Positions 14,652 to 24,829 of a stretch of DNA of 64,000 nt are shown here, in pieces. The stretch covers positions 1 to 64,000 of the forward strand of contig NZ_JABUXQ010000006.1 in assembly GCF_014838735.1 (NCBI RefSeq). Direction: 5' to 3'. Below the pieces are notes generated by a model. That model saw only the letters and a program-made list of their open reading frames with translations, had not been told where the DNA came from and made no database searches. Positions within the stretch are counted from its first letter, which is position 1, and each line of letters starts with the position of its first letter. The translations under genes and the position numbers were made by a program. Source of the DNA: Limosilactobacillus portuensis (GTDB taxonomy: Bacteria > Bacillota > Bacilli > Lactobacillales > Lactobacillaceae).

Positions 14652-16976
14652 TTAATGTATGTTTAGACAGTTCAATACCCACTTTGCCAAAGCCTTGCTA
14701 TCACTAAATAACAGCACTTGTTCTGCCTGATATTGAGCAACGCGCCGCTGGTATGGGTTTGTTTCTTTTATGTCAGTTTTGTTTACGTCACTGACAGGTT
14801 TTAAAATACCATCTTTTATTGTAACAAATCCGGCCGCAGAAAACACTCTTAACATAAAAATTAATCGTTCAGCATTAATTTTTAGTCGAGTACTCAACTG
14901 ATTTAATTGCCGGTTTAAGTCAATTTGAGTTGTTCTCACTACTAGCCGATACAAACGGGCAAATTCGTCCCGAACGGGCATCCCGCTTAAATAAACGCTG
15001 TGGGGCTGGAAAAGCAGTAGCCGAATCATTGAGGGTGCCTGCTGATCGTTGCTAAATAACTTTTCAAATTCTTCGAGGGTTGATGGACAATCAACAATCG
15101 TTACTCGTTGAGCAGAAAAGTCAGTCTGAGCTGCTTCGTCAGGTGATAATGCACTCCCCTCTGGTAAATGTGGTTGAATATTATCGCGAAGCTTTTTATC
15201 AAATGCAACATAATATCCTGCCTCATTAAAGAGTTGTGGATTTAGCTTATTGGTTCGCTGATCAATGATTACTGGACTATCAATACTAATATCCTCCAAC
15301 ATCAGCTGAACCGTTCGTTTTCCCCGCCACTCATTAATTGAGATTTTTACTGCCAGCTTAATTTGGTTTGCCATTGCTGCTCTTAAAACTGCCGCAAGTT
15401 TTCCCTTACCAAACGCAATTACCGTTACCTGGGACTGCTGGTCGCCCACCATAAATTTCAGGTGTGAGTTATCTTTCCCCATAGTGACAATGCTATTAAT
15501 TTGGTCCGGTTGTAATTCAAAGACTGGCTGTTCATTCCCCGGGCCAAATGGGGAAAGGCTTACGAGTTGATCATATAATTGCATACTTACCTCAGCAGGG
15601 CTAATTGAAGCGGCAATTTTCAATGGCTGCTTTTTTTGTCCATCGAAATGCTGATTTTCTGCCTCATGAAGCAAGACATTCCGTAATTTTTCACTATTCT
15701 CAGTCTCAAAGCTCAAACCACAAGCAGCCGGATGACCACCGAATGAAGTCATCAGATCCCGGTGACCATCCAAGGCAGCAAATAAGTTAAAACCATCTAC
15801 GCTTCGACCAGAGCCCTTAGCAATTTTCTGGTCGTCATTCGTACTTGCTACAATGGTTGGTTTCCCTGTTTGGTCCATTAAACGACTAGCAACAATTCCT
15901 AAAACTCCTTGGTGCCAATCATGACCAACCACCAACAATACCGGCTGATCCTGAGGCAATCGATCAACCTGCTGCTGAGCCTCTCCCATGATCTCATTTA
16001 CCAGTTCTTGTCGCTTGCTGTTTGCTTGTTCAACAGCCTTTGCCAATTTAGTTGCACGATCCTCATCAAGGGTTGTTAATAGTTCAACGCCCTCATTAGC
16101 ATCAGCGATCCGCCCTAACGCGTTTAACCGCGGCGCAATTACAAAACCAATATCCTGGTCGGTCAAGGACTGTTCACTAATCCCTACTTCTTTAACTAGC
16201 GCATGTAGTCCCGGACGCATCCCCTGACGAAGTTCTTGAATCCCCATCATAATTAATGGCCGATTCTCATCACTAACACTAACGACATCAGCAATTTCAC
16301 CAATTGCAACTAGATCAAGCAATTCTTCTGGAAATTCATCCAGCAACGCCCACGCTACCTTAAACGCTACGCCAACCCCAGATAGATCGGCAAATGGATA
16401 ATTACTTCCCGGATAACGCGGGTGCACAATCGCGTAAGCATCAGGCAAGTCTTCGGGCATCTCATGGTGGTCCGTTACAATAACGTCAATCCCCTGCTTA
16501 ACTACCGGATCAATTACCGCCTTACCGCTTACCCCGTTATCAACGGTGATGATCAATTTGGTTCCCTGATCGATTATTTTCTGATATGCTTCTGCGTTTG
16601 GCCCATAACCGTCACGGAAACGGTTAGGAACATAATAATTAACGTTAGCACCAACATCCTGCAGGACTTCATACATTAGGGCAGTACTGGTAATCCCATC
16701 AGCATCATAATCACCGTAAACAGTTATTTGTTCCCCCGCTGCTACCGCTTCTTGAATCCGTTCAACAGCCTTATCCATGTCATGAAGCTGGTGTGGATCA
16801 TGAACTGCTTGCATTGATGGTTGAATAAAACTATGAGCCTCTTCTGGAGTAGTAATTCCCCGTTCTGCTAACAAGCGTGCAATTACAGGATTAATCCCTA
16901 ATTCTTGACTTAGCTGCTCCACTATTTGCTTATCTGGCGCTGCTATTCGTTGCCAATCATACTTTGCTTCTACCAT
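14652..16976 (-). CDS. recJ: Single-stranded-DNA-specific exonuclease RecJ
   Basis: 774 residues. DHH-superfamily motifs include GDYDADG (about 80-86) and TDHHE (about 146-150). The DHHA1 domain carries GSGRSVDGFNLF...GGHPAACG, followed by an OB fold and a Firmicutes-type C-terminal extension (about 560-774). RecJ degrades 5'-ended single strands in recombination and mismatch/base-excision repair. It heads a recJ-apt-membrane protein cluster. Confidence 0.96.
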   Translation of the reverse strand: MVEAKYDWQRIAAPDKQIVEQLSQELGINPVIARLLAERGITTPEEAHSFIQPSMQAVHDPHQLHDMDKAVERIQEAVAAGEQITVYGDYDADGITSTALMYEVLQDVGANVNYYVPNRFRDGYGPNAEAYQKIIDQGTKLIITVDNGVSGKAVIDPVVKQGIDVIVTDHHEMPEDLPDAYAIVHPRYPGSNYPFADLSGVGVAFKVAWALLDEFPEELLDLVAIGEIADVVSVSDENRPLIMMGIQELRQGMRPGLHALVKEVGISEQSLTDQDIGFVIAPRLNALGRIADANEGVELLTTLDEDRATKLAKAVEQANSKRQELVNEIMGEAQQQVDRLPQDQPVLLVVGHDWHQGVLGIVASRLMDQTGKPTIVASTNDDQKIAKGSGRSVDGFNLFAALDGHRDLMTSFGGHPAACGLSFETENSEKLRNVLLHEAENQHFDGQKKQPLKIAASISPAEVSMQLYDQLVSLSPFGPGNEQPVFELQPDQINSIVTMGKDNSHLKFMVGDQQSQVTVIAFGKGKLAAVLRAAMANQIKLAVKISINEWRGKRTVQLMLEDISIDSPVIIDQRTNKLNPQLFNEAGYYVAFDKKLRDNIQPHLPEGSALSPDEAAQTDFSAQRVTIVDCPSTLEEFEKLFSNDQQAPSMIRLLLFQPHSVYLSGMPVRDEFARLYRLVVRTTQIDLNRQLNQLSTRLKINAERLIFMLRVFSAAGFVTIKDGILKPVSDVNKTDIKETNPYQRRVAQYQAEQVLLFSDSKALAKWVLNCLNIH

Positions 16977-17011
16977 TCAAATCACCATTCGTTTTTAAAA
17001 TCAAGAGAGGA

Positions 17012-17039
17012 GTGAGACTGACAATTTTTATCGTCCCAC
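17012..17039. terminator. Weak hairpin between SDR gene and recJ
   Basis: GTGAGAC (17012-17018) and GTCCCAC (17033-17039) pair with one wobble around an AT-rich loop. It may attenuate transcription passing from the SDR gene into recJ. There is no strong T-run, so the call is weak. Confidence 0.35.
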
Positions 17040-17059
17040 CCCATTGCCTGGAGAGTTAA

Positions 17060-17893
17060 TTATAGTTCCTTCTTGTTTTGCTGAAAATCAAAAAACTTCT
17101 TGATTGCCCAATCACCGAGACCAGGAATAATTCCATATACCCAGCTTAGGCAGGTTACATAGCCCGGAAGATTAATTTCCCGTGTCTTGTAGCCAACATT
17201 ATCCAAAATTTGTTCAGCAAGCTTATCTGGGGAAATAAACATCCACTTTGGCAAGTGTGCACGATACTTTCCCTGAGTATCCGCCTTTTCAAAAAATGGG
17301 GTATCAATCGGACCAGGATTAACCGTTAAGACTTGAACACCATAGTCAGCAACTTCCATTCGTAAGACATTGTCAAACTGATTAACTCCTGCTTTAGTGG
17401 CGGAGTAAGCTGCACTATTAGGTGTTGGAATCTTTCCTGCCATTGAACCAAGATTGATAATTGCCCCATAGCCCTGATCCATCATTTGGCGGGCAACACA
17501 ACGACTAATGTACATTAGAGCAAGGAGGTTAACATCAGTCATTCGTTTAAGCGTTGCGAACGATTCCCCAGTTGCTGGTGAGAAATCGCCCAGACCAGCT
17601 GAGTTAACAAGGGCATCAATCCCACCAACCTCGTGCTGAATTTGGGACAAAACAGCATCGATTTGGTCAGGATCAGTAACATCTAACTGGTAAGAAAAGG
17701 CAGGACGACCAGATAAAATCAAGCACTGGTTAGCAACTTTTTCTAGGCGCTTCTTATCACGTGCTACCACAATCACAATTGCTCCCCGACGTGCTGCTTC
17801 AAGAGCCAATGCCTTGCCGATTCCACTATCGCCACCGGTTATTAAGACTACCTTGTTTTTTAAGAACCGTAGCTGCTTAAACCTCTTTTTCAT
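17060..17893 (-). CDS. Short-chain dehydrogenase/reductase (YqjQ-like)
   Basis: 277 residues. Classical SDR: the nucleotide-binding glycine motif TGGDSGIG (about 19-26), NSAG (about 91-94), a catalytic Ser (NLGSM) and YSATK (about 161-165). Residues 1-13 are basic and precede the fold. The C-terminal end (about 245-270) has a hydrophobic stretch that may touch the membrane. It uses NAD(P)H on an unknown substrate. It lies 25 bp after rnz and shares its direction, the usual company of this gene in lactobacilli. Confidence 0.9.
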   Translation of the reverse strand: MKKRFKQLRFLKNKVVLITGGDSGIGKALALEAARRGAIVIVVARDKKRLEKVANQCLILSGRPAFSYQLDVTDPDQIDAVLSQIQHEVGGIDALVNSAGLGDFSPATGESFATLKRMTDVNLLALMYISRCVARQMMDQGYGAIINLGSMAGKIPTPNSAAYSATKAGVNQFDNVLRMEVADYGVQVLTVNPGPIDTPFFEKADTQGKYRAHLPKWMFISPDKLAEQILDNVGYKTREINLPGYVTCLSWVYGIIPGLGDWAIKKFFDFQQNKKEL

Positions 17894-17918
17894 TTTAAGG
17901 ACCTCCTTGCTAGTCTAC

Positions 17919-18848
17919 TTATTTCTTAAATGGAACATCAATCACATCAAAGTCATTTACTACTCTAGTGTCTGGTACGACATCACGAACCTGGTATGCT
18001 AACTGATATGCTGCTTTTCCCGTATACCGTGCTGAAATATGGGTCAACAATAACTTCTTTGCACCTGCCTGCTTAGCAACCTCTGCCGCTTGGAGACTCG
18101 TTGAGTGATAGTAATTGTGAGCCATTTTGGCTTCATTTTTAGCAAACGTACTTTCATGCACGAGGACGTCCGCTTTATGAGCAAGGACTACCGCGTTAGG
18201 CGTTTGCCGTGTGTCGCCAAGAATTGCGATAATTCGCCCTGGTTGCGGCTTTCCAATATAGTTCTTCCCATCAATTACTCTACCATCGTCAAGCTTAACT
18301 GTCTTTCCAGCTTTTAATTGACCGTAGATTGGCCCAGAAGGAATATTATCTTGACGTAGCTTATCTACTTGCAGCTCACCAGGATGATCAGCCTCTTCAA
18401 TCCGGTAGCCGTAGCAAGCAATCTTATGGTCAAGTGACATCGTTGTTACTTTAAAGCCGCGTTCGTTAAATAATTCTTGACTATGATCAATCTCAACGAA
18501 TTTCAGAGGATAACTTAGTCGTGATTCACTCACCTGAAGGGCCGTCATCACAAACTTTTTAATTCCCACCGGTCCATAAATTGTTAACGGCTCATTTCCC
18601 CCCTGAAATGACCGTGAACTTAAGAATCCTGGTAAACCGAAAATATGGTCGCCGTGAAGATGCGTAATAAAGATCTTTGTTACCTTTCTTGGACGAATCG
18701 TCGTGTGAAGAATTTGGTGTTGGGTTGCTTCACCTGCATCAAATAACCAAATTTCATTTAACTCTTCTAATAATTTCAAGGCAACACTAGTAACGTTTCG
18801 CTGCTTACTTGGTGAGCCGGCTCCAGTTCCTAAAAATTCAAGCTGCAT
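17919..18848 (-). CDS. rnz: Ribonuclease Z
   Basis: 309 residues, typical short-form tRNA 3' endonuclease. The metallo-beta-lactamase zinc motif HLHGDH (about 63-68) is present, with later ligands in GDTRQT and HISARY. It removes 3' trailers from tRNA precursors that lack an encoded CCA, consistent with the tRNA-Ser here. It lies 33 bp downstream of obgE. Confidence 0.96.
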   Translation of the reverse strand: MQLEFLGTGAGSPSKQRNVTSVALKLLEELNEIWLFDAGEATQHQILHTTIRPRKVTKIFITHLHGDHIFGLPGFLSSRSFQGGNEPLTIYGPVGIKKFVMTALQVSESRLSYPLKFVEIDHSQELFNERGFKVTTMSLDHKIACYGYRIEEADHPGELQVDKLRQDNIPSGPIYGQLKAGKTVKLDDGRVIDGKNYIGKPQPGRIIAILGDTRQTPNAVVLAHKADVLVHESTFAKNEAKMAHNYYHSTSLQAAEVAKQAGAKKLLLTHISARYTGKAAYQLAYQVRDVVPDTRVVNDFDVIDVPFKK

Positions 18849-18881
18849 GCTTTTTCCTCAATTCCTTCTGATTTTTATTTA

Positions 18882-20195
18882 TTATTGTACAAATTCAAAG
18901 ACAAATTTATCGATTCGGACAGTATCACCGTCTTGAATTCCCTTAGCCCGTAATGCTTCATCAACCCCCATATGACGAAGCTGACGAGCAAATCGCAATT
19001 GACTTTCTTCATGGGTCAGATCGGTCATCTTGAATAAGCGGAGAAGTTTTTCACCGCCAAGAACCCATGTACCATCTTCATCACGGCTAATGGTAAAGGC
19101 GGCCTGATCTTTTTCTGGTGCTTCAGCCTTGTAAGTTGCCTCAAGTTGTTCGTCATGACTTTCACTATCGAATGCTGGCGTCTTATCGAGCAGGTCAGCA
19201 GTCAATTGCATTAGTTGTTGAACTCCCTGATGAGTAACTGCCGAAATTGGAAAAATCTCAGGCTGCTTTGCGAGTGTCTTATCAGCTGCCAAGTCTTTCT
19301 TAAAGGCGGCTAGATTCTTTTCAGCATTTGGCAAGTCCATCTTCGTTGCAACAACAATTTGTGGTCGCTTCAAAAGTTCTGGATCGTAGTTAGCCAATTC
19401 ATGATTAATCTTCTTAAATCGCTCAATCGCTTGCTTTGGATCATCACTACTCATATCGACTAAGTGAAGAAGCACCCGCGTCCGTTCAATATGACGAAGG
19501 AACTTTAAACCGAGGCCAACACCTTTAGAAGCCCCTTCGATCAACCCTGGCATGTCAGCCATTGCAAAGTCACGGCCATCAGGCAATAGAACCATCCCTA
19601 AGTTAGGGACTAATGTAGTAAATTCATAGGCCGCAATTTTAGGCTTAGCGCCAGTAACGACGGACAATAGGGTCGACTTACCAACTGATGGAAAACCAAC
19701 TAAGCCGACATCAGCAAGCATCTTCAATTCGAGTTCCAGGTACCGATCCTGCCCAGGCTCACCATTTTCGGCAATTTCAGGAGCCGGGTTTTTCGCACTG
19801 GCAAAGTGAATATTACCGCGACCGCCACGGCCACCCTTGGCGACTACTAAAGTCTGACCATTCTCAACAAGGTCACCAATAATCTTACCGGTATCCAAGT
19901 CTCGAACCGTTGTCCCTTGAGGCACGCTAATAACAGTGTCTTCTGCACTAGGACCGGTCATCTGCTTACTCATCCCGTTGCCACCATTTTTTGCTTTAAA
20001 AATCCGGTGATAGCGAAAGTCCATCAAGGTTCTTAGTCCTTCATCAACTTTCAGTACGATATTACCGCCATGGCCACCATCACCACCGGATGGTCCACCA
20101 TTAGGGACATATTTTTCACGCCGAAAGGAAACCATTCCGTTCCCACCTTTTCCGGCATGAGCTTCAATTTTAATTTGATCAACAAAAGTATTCAT
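18882..20195 (-). CDS. obgE: GTPase ObgE/CgtA
   Basis: 437 residues from the ATG at 20195, chosen because the Obg fold begins there ([15 protein letters not shown]) and CGGAGAA lies upstream; a longer frame to 20264 is not needed. The glycine-rich Obg domain (1-158) precedes the G domain, with G1 GFPSVGKST (about 168-176) and [11 protein letters not shown]-terminal OCT domain follows (about 350-437). It is an essential GTPase in 50S assembly and stress signalling. Confidence 0.97.
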   Translation of the reverse strand: MNTFVDQIKIEAHAGKGGNGMVSFRREKYVPNGGPSGGDGGHGGNIVLKVDEGLRTLMDFRYHRIFKAKNGGNGMSKQMTGPSAEDTVISVPQGTTVRDLDTGKIIGDLVENGQTLVVAKGGRGGRGNIHFASAKNPAPEIAENGEPGQDRYLELELKMLADVGLVGFPSVGKSTLLSVVTGAKPKIAAYEFTTLVPNLGMVLLPDGRDFAMADMPGLIEGASKGVGLGLKFLRHIERTRVLLHLVDMSSDDPKQAIERFKKINHELANYDPELLKRPQIVVATKMDLPNAEKNLAAFKKDLAADKTLAKQPEIFPISAVTHQGVQQLMQLTADLLDKTPAFDSESHDEQLEATYKAEAPEKDQAAFTISRDEDGTWVLGGEKLLRLFKMTDLTHEESQLRFARQLRHMGVDEALRAKGIQDGDTVRIDKFVFEFVQ

Positions 20196-20260
20196 AAGTT
20201 GATTTCTCCGTTCTTCTGTTCTAATTACAAGTATATTGGAAAAAATTACCAGCGTCAAAA

Positions 20261-22072
20261 TCAATCATGACTACTACCCTTAGCTATTTCGGCGTTTCCT
20301 TGAAGAGAAACTTTAATTAGCTGGGCAGTCTTCATGTTAATTCCTAACGAATGAATATCCTCGACTGGGGCTGCAGCGATTTTGGTAATTGAACCATATT
20401 TTTGCAGCAGCTTTGTCCGGGTCCGTGGTCCGACCCCCTTAATCGCATCCAATCGTGAGGCCATCGAATGACGAGCATGAACTCGCCGGTGGAAAGTAAT
20501 TGCGAAGCGGTGAACCTCATCTTGAATCCGTTGAACAAGGTAAAAGCCCTGACTCCGCGGATTCAAATTAATATGTTCGTCTTGGTCACCAAAAAGGAGA
20601 TCCGCTGTTTTATGCTTATCATTTTTAACCATTCCAACTACTGGAATATCCAAGCCGAGTTCGTTTTCAAGCACATCTTTAACCGCGTTCATTTGAATTT
20701 CACCACCATCCATGAAGATCATGTCAGGCATTGGCTTATTTTCCTTCAGTAGTCGTGAATAACGGCGACGAATTACCTCTCGCGTACTAGCAGCTTCATC
20801 AGCATGATTAATTACACTCTTCAGTTTATATTTTCGATAAAGTTTCTTCGCTGGTTCCCCGTCAACAAAAACAACCATTGCACTAACCGGGTCAGCTCCT
20901 TGGATATGTGAGTGATCAAAGGCTTCAATCTTATGTCCTTCCGGTAATCCTAACGCATCAGTAATTTCTTTCATTGCGCCAGTTGTCTTCTTGGTATCAA
21001 GTTCAAGGAGCCGGAACTTTTCATCAAGTGATAGTTGGGCATTTTCACGTGCCATCGCCATTAAATCACGTTTTTCTCCCCGTACGGGCGTTCTTACTGG
21101 TACTCCTAAGATTTCACTAATTTCTTTGTTCGGGAGTCCATGCGGCAGAAGAATTTCTTTTGGTAAAACATTATTTCGGCGATTGTAGAATTGCAGAATA
21201 AAACTAGTCATTTCTTCGATATCAGTATCAACAACCGGAAATAACCGTTTTTCCCGCTTCATTAAGCGCGCCTGACGAATAAAGAACACTTGGATAGACA
21301 ACCAACCCTTATCCATATAGAAATTAAAGAGATCTCGCGGTGTCTTATCGTTAGAAATAATCTTCTGCTTTTCAACCGTTACTTTAATATAGTGTAACTG
21401 ATCGCGAATCTCAGCTGCACGTTCAAACTCTAAATTTGCTGCTGCTTCATCCATTTGCTTGGTTAACCGACGCTTCACAGTCGCTGTATTCCCGTTTAAG
21501 AAAGACTTAATCCGCTTAATCTGCTCATCGTATTCTTCACGAGGGACAGTTTTAAAGCAGGCACCAAGACATTGTCCCATGTGGTAATACAAACACGGTC
21601 GATTTTGGTAGCCATTACAGCGCCGCAGAGGATATACTTTCTGAATGAAATGAAGGGTTTCTTCAGCAGCATAAACGTTTGGATAAGGGCCAAAGTAATA
21701 AGCACCATCCTTCTTTACCTGCCCCGTAATCATTGTCCGCGGATCCCGTTCATTGGTAATCTTGATGTACGGATAACCAGTTCCTCGTTTTAACCTAATA
21801 TTAAAGTAGGGTTGGTGCTTTTGAATTAATGTAATTTCCAGTAAAAATGATTCCTTATTTGTTGAGGTCACGATCGTTTCAAAATCAGCAATCTCGGAAA
21901 CCATTTTCGCCACTTTTCCCGTATGAGAACTCTTAAAGTAAGAGCGAACCCGATTCTTTAAGTTTTTGGCTTTGCCGACATAGATAATCTGATCGTTAAT
22001 ATTCTTCATCAAATAACAACCAGGCTTATCCGGTAATAATGCCAGTTTATGTTCAAGGTGTTCACTTGCCAT
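20261..22072 (-). CDS. uvrC: Excinuclease ABC subunit C
   Basis: 603 residues. The N-terminal GIY-YIG nuclease (GCYLMKN...[14 protein letters not shown], about 18-45) is followed by a Cys cluster, a UVR motif (about 200-235), the RNase H-like C-terminal nuclease ([22 protein letters not shown]) and tandem helix-hairpin-helix ([13 protein letters not shown]). It makes both incisions in nucleotide excision repair. The normal length and motifs indicate an intact gene. Confidence 0.97.
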   Translation of the reverse strand: MASEHLEHKLALLPDKPGCYLMKNINDQIIYVGKAKNLKNRVRSYFKSSHTGKVAKMVSEIADFETIVTSTNKESFLLEITLIQKHQPYFNIRLKRGTGYPYIKITNERDPRTMITGQVKKDGAYYFGPYPNVYAAEETLHFIQKVYPLRRCNGYQNRPCLYYHMGQCLGACFKTVPREEYDEQIKRIKSFLNGNTATVKRRLTKQMDEAAANLEFERAAEIRDQLHYIKVTVEKQKIISNDKTPRDLFNFYMDKGWLSIQVFFIRQARLMKREKRLFPVVDTDIEEMTSFILQFYNRRNNVLPKEILLPHGLPNKEISEILGVPVRTPVRGEKRDLMAMARENAQLSLDEKFRLLELDTKKTTGAMKEITDALGLPEGHKIEAFDHSHIQGADPVSAMVVFVDGEPAKKLYRKYKLKSVINHADEAASTREVIRRRYSRLLKENKPMPDMIFMDGGEIQMNAVKDVLENELGLDIPVVGMVKNDKHKTADLLFGDQDEHINLNPRSQGFYLVQRIQDEVHRFAITFHRRVHARHSMASRLDAIKGVGPRTRTKLLQKYGSITKIAAAPVEDIHSLGINMKTAQLIKVSLQGNAEIAKGSSHD

Positions 22073-22209
22073 AAAAATTCCTCCACTTAAATTGCTAAGT
22101 ATTAATTATACGTTAAATCAAAGGAACAACGCAAAGGATCTGTCCAGATAATTGTACTTTCGACCCTTTTTATGCTAGAGTATGAAAAAACTAGAGGAGG
22201 ATGTTGAAA

Positions 22210-22350
22210 ATGGGACTTGTTACCCGACGCAGTACGCAATTAGACAAGCTGTTTGATCAATTTGCGGTTGATCCCAAAAAGACGAAGAAGCAACCCAAAG
22301 ATCCTGAAAAAGATAAAGAAACAGCCAAAAAGGAAAATAATAACAAGTAA
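22210..22350 (+). CDS. 46-residue charged protein (resembles SPJ_0845 family)
   Basis: ATG at 22210 with AGAGGAGG (22193-22200) nine bases upstream; an in-frame ATG at 22201 abuts the SD and is unlikely. The product begins MGLVTRRSTQLDKLFDQFAVD and ends in a Lys/Asp/Asn-rich tail. The MGL-x5-LDKLFD-x-FA start recalls the short SPJ_0845-type proteins of lactobacilli and streptococci, whose function is unknown. It is one of the few plus-strand genes here and is followed directly by a strong terminator. Confidence 0.75.
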   Translation: MGLVTRRSTQLDKLFDQFAVDPKKTKKQPKDPEKDKETAKKENNNK

Positions 22351-22352
22351 TA

Positions 22353-22402
22353 AGTAAAGCGGCAAGAATGGTGTTAGTTGAGACCACTCTTGCCGCTTTA
22401 CT
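22353..22402. terminator. 20-bp bidirectional terminator
   Basis: AGTAAAGCGGCAAGAATGGT (22353-22372) pairs with 22383-22402 with one wobble around a 10-nt loop. It separates the converging small gene and the MazG-like gene. Confidence 0.88.
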
Positions 22403-22407
22403 ATTAA

Positions 22408-22707
22408 TTAATCCTGTTTTTTAAACCCTTGTGGATAGCGTTTATTTAATTCATTAATATTAGTCTTAGCAACTTCATCAAACGGAATATCAGCCCATTC
22501 GGCAATTTGTGAAAGGTACCAAAGAACATCACCCATTTCATGAATAAGTTGTTGACGATCTAATTTGCGACCACGGAATGTATAGTTCTTTACCAGGTCA
22601 ACTACTTGGCCAGATTCGCCAGCTAACCCCAACGCACAATTAGTTAATACTTGTTCATTACCATAGAGCGTCCGTTTTGCCGCATTTTGGTATTGATCGA
22701 AATCCAT
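22408..22707 (-). CDS. MazG-like nucleotide pyrophosphohydrolase
   Basis: 99 residues of the all-alpha NTP pyrophosphatase (MazG-like) fold. Metal-binding acidic residues are in GLAGESGQVVD (about 28-38) and HEMGDVLWYLS (about 56-66). Such proteins hydrolyse nucleoside triphosphates to monophosphates, often non-canonical ones, but the substrate is unknown here. Its stop/start region touches engB (shared base at 22707), so the two are co-expressed. Confidence 0.88.
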   Translation of the reverse strand: MDFDQYQNAAKRTLYGNEQVLTNCALGLAGESGQVVDLVKNYTFRGRKLDRQQLIHEMGDVLWYLSQIAEWADIPFDEVAKTNINELNKRYPQGFKKQD

Positions 22708-23303
22708 TAATTTTGTTCCTCCCCAATTCGCTGTTCAATCCAATTCCACACTTGATCCTTCCCCTGCTTTTTAACAGCAGAGAATAATATCAATGGTGTC
22801 TTAGGTGTTAAGTCCAGCGTTTTGCTAATATCATTTTTTACCCGATTTCGAGCATTTGGCTTAACCTTATCAATCTTCGTCCCAACAATTAGGGTCGGAA
22901 TATCATAATAAGCAAGCCACTGATACATTGAAACATCATCAGCTGTCGGTTTATGCCGACCATCAACCAATTGAATAACACCACGTAATTGTTGACGTGT
23001 TGTTAAGTATTCCTCAATCATCTTACCAAATCGTTCCCGTTCCTTTTTGGAAACTTTTGCGTAGCCATAACCGGGAACATCAACAAAGTATAGTTCATCT
23101 TCCACATTATAGAAGTTTAATGTTTGTGTTTTCCCCGGCTGGCTAGATGTATGCGCAAAGTTTCGTCGGTTAATGAGGACATTGGTTAATGACGATTTAC
23201 CGACGTTCGACCGACCAACAAGCGCAATCTCCGGATAGTTAGTTGCAGGGTATTGTTTAGATTCTACCGCACTGATCGTTAAATCAACATTATTGACTTG
23301 CAC
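22707..23303 (-). CDS. engB: Ribosome-biogenesis GTPase YsxC/EngB
   Basis: 198 residues. Compact TRAFAC GTPase: G1 GRSNVGKSSL (about 31-40), G2 TSSQPGKTQT, G3 DVPGYG, G4 TKID. It is essential for late 50S assembly in Firmicutes. It lies 24 bp after clpX, the conserved tig-clpX-engB order. Confidence 0.97.
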   Translation of the reverse strand: MQVNNVDLTISAVESKQYPATNYPEIALVGRSNVGKSSLTNVLINRRNFAHTSSQPGKTQTLNFYNVEDELYFVDVPGYGYAKVSKKERERFGKMIEEYLTTRQQLRGVIQLVDGRHKPTADDVSMYQWLAYYDIPTLIVGTKIDKVKPNARNRVKNDISKTLDLTPKTPLILFSAVKKQGKDQVWNWIEQRIGEEQN

Positions 23304-23327
23304 TGCCTTGCACTCACCTTTCTTAAA

Positions 23328-24581
23328 TTATGAAGCTTCCTTTTCGCCTTTCATAACGTATCGTGGCTCCGTGTGTTGAGTTACACAACGCTTGTCGATA
23401 ATTACCTTTTCAACGTCCTTTCGGCTTGGCAAATCAAACATCACATCACGCATAACGCCTTCAATAATCGAACGAAGACCCCGAGCACCAGTATTTCGCT
23501 TAATTGCTAATTGAGCCATTGCACGTAATGCTCCATCGGTAAAAGTCAACTGACTGCCATCAAGACGAATTAATTCTTGGTACTGCTTAACAAGTGCGTT
23601 CTTCGGTTCAGTTAAAATCCGGACAAGATCGTCCTCATCAAGCTTTTGTAATGCTGTCATTACTGGGAGCCGACCAATAAATTCTGGAATCAACCCGAAT
23701 TTTAATAGATCTTCAGGAATAACGTGTTGCAAAATATTCTTTTCGGTAACATTAGCGGCTTCGTCGGAGTTAGTCCCAAAACCGATTGTCTTATCGCCAA
23801 GACGTTCCTTAACAATCGTCTCAATCCCATCAAATGCACCACCGACAATAAACAGGATATTCTTAGTATCAACCTGAATAAATTCTTGTTGAGGGTGTTT
23901 CCGACCACCTTGAGGAGGAACATTAGCGATGGTTCCTTCAAGGATCTTCAAAAGAGCCTGTTGAACACCTTCACCGGAAACATCACGGGTAATTGAAACA
24001 TTTTCACTCTTCTTCGCGATCTTATCAATTTCATCGATATAGATAATTCCTTTTTCAGCCGCTTCAACATCGAAGTTTGCAGCCTGAAGAAGCTTTAAAA
24101 TAATGTTTTCAACATCTTCACCAACATATCCTGCTTCAGTCAATGTAGTCGCATCAGCAATTGCAAACGGAACGTTTAGGATCCGTGCTAGTGATTGAGC
24201 TAAGTAAGTTTTCCCCGAACCAGTTGGCCCAATTACCGCAATGTTACTCTTTTGCAATTCGGTATCATTATTATCACCAGTTGTCATTGCATTAACCCGT
24301 TTATAGTGGTTATAAACCGCAACAGAAAGGGTCTTTTTAGCATCAGACTGCCCAATTACGTAGTCATCAAGCTTGCTCATGATTTCTTCAGGTGTTGGAA
24401 CCTTAAATGTACTGTTCTTACGGTCCTCTTCAAGCTCCTGGTCAATAATTTCTTGGCACAGGGCAACACATTCATTACAGATGTAAACCCCCGGGCCCGC
24501 AACAATCTTTTTTACTTCATCTTGCGACTTACCACAAAATGAACAGTGGACTGAATCCATACCACTAGTATCTTCAAACAT
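23328..24581 (-). CDS. clpX: ATP-dependent protease ATP-binding subunit ClpX
   Basis: 417 residues. The N-terminal zinc-binding domain has C13, C16, C35 and C38. The AAA+ core has Walker A GPTGSGKT (about 117-124), IYIDEIDKI and the pore loop GYVGED. It unfolds substrates for ClpP. An SD AGGAGG lies before the ATG. Two hairpins (24704-24792) separate it from tig, so it probably also has its own promoter. Confidence 0.97.
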   Translation of the reverse strand: MFEDTSGMDSVHCSFCGKSQDEVKKIVAGPGVYICNECVALCQEIIDQELEEDRKNSTFKVPTPEEIMSKLDDYVIGQSDAKKTLSVAVYNHYKRVNAMTTGDNNDTELQKSNIAVIGPTGSGKTYLAQSLARILNVPFAIADATTLTEAGYVGEDVENIILKLLQAANFDVEAAEKGIIYIDEIDKIAKKSENVSITRDVSGEGVQQALLKILEGTIANVPPQGGRKHPQQEFIQVDTKNILFIVGGAFDGIETIVKERLGDKTIGFGTNSDEAANVTEKNILQHVIPEDLLKFGLIPEFIGRLPVMTALQKLDEDDLVRILTEPKNALVKQYQELIRLDGSQLTFTDGALRAMAQLAIKRNTGARGLRSIIEGVMRDVMFDLPSRKDVEKVIIDKRCVTQHTEPRYVMKGEKEAS

Positions 24582-24703
24582 GGATTGTAGCCTCCTATTA
24601 AATATACTGCTTTAATAATAACAAACTTAACTGATTAATTCGAATGATTAGTTTACAAAAATAATCAAAATTAAATTAACACGAATATCACAGTAATACA
24701 AAT

Positions 24704-24744
24704 GGCTTCAAGAGCCTGCCTAGTAAAAACGAACTCTTGAAGCC
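24704..24744. terminator. Hairpin upstream of clpX
   Basis: GGCTTCAAGAG (24704-24714) pairs perfectly with CTCTTGAAGCC (24734-24744), with partial extension by CAAAT/ATTTG. It is the second of two hairpins after tig on the minus strand. Confidence 0.6.
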
Positions 24745-24758
24745 TATTTGCAACCACG

Positions 24759-24792
24759 AAAGCATGGGAAAAGTTTATTTATCCCATGCTTT
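24759..24792. terminator. tig terminator
   Basis: AAAGCATGGGA (24759-24769) pairs perfectly with TCCCATGCTTT (24782-24792) around a 12-nt loop, about 40 bp after the tig stop. Confidence 0.75.
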
Positions 24793-24829
24793 TCGCGTTT
24801 AAATATTATTTAACTGATAATAGGATCGA

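Noticed and set aside
24704-24792. Hairpins between tig and clpX as a small RNA gene
   Set aside because: Two simple stems explained as terminators; no promoter pattern of its own was seen.
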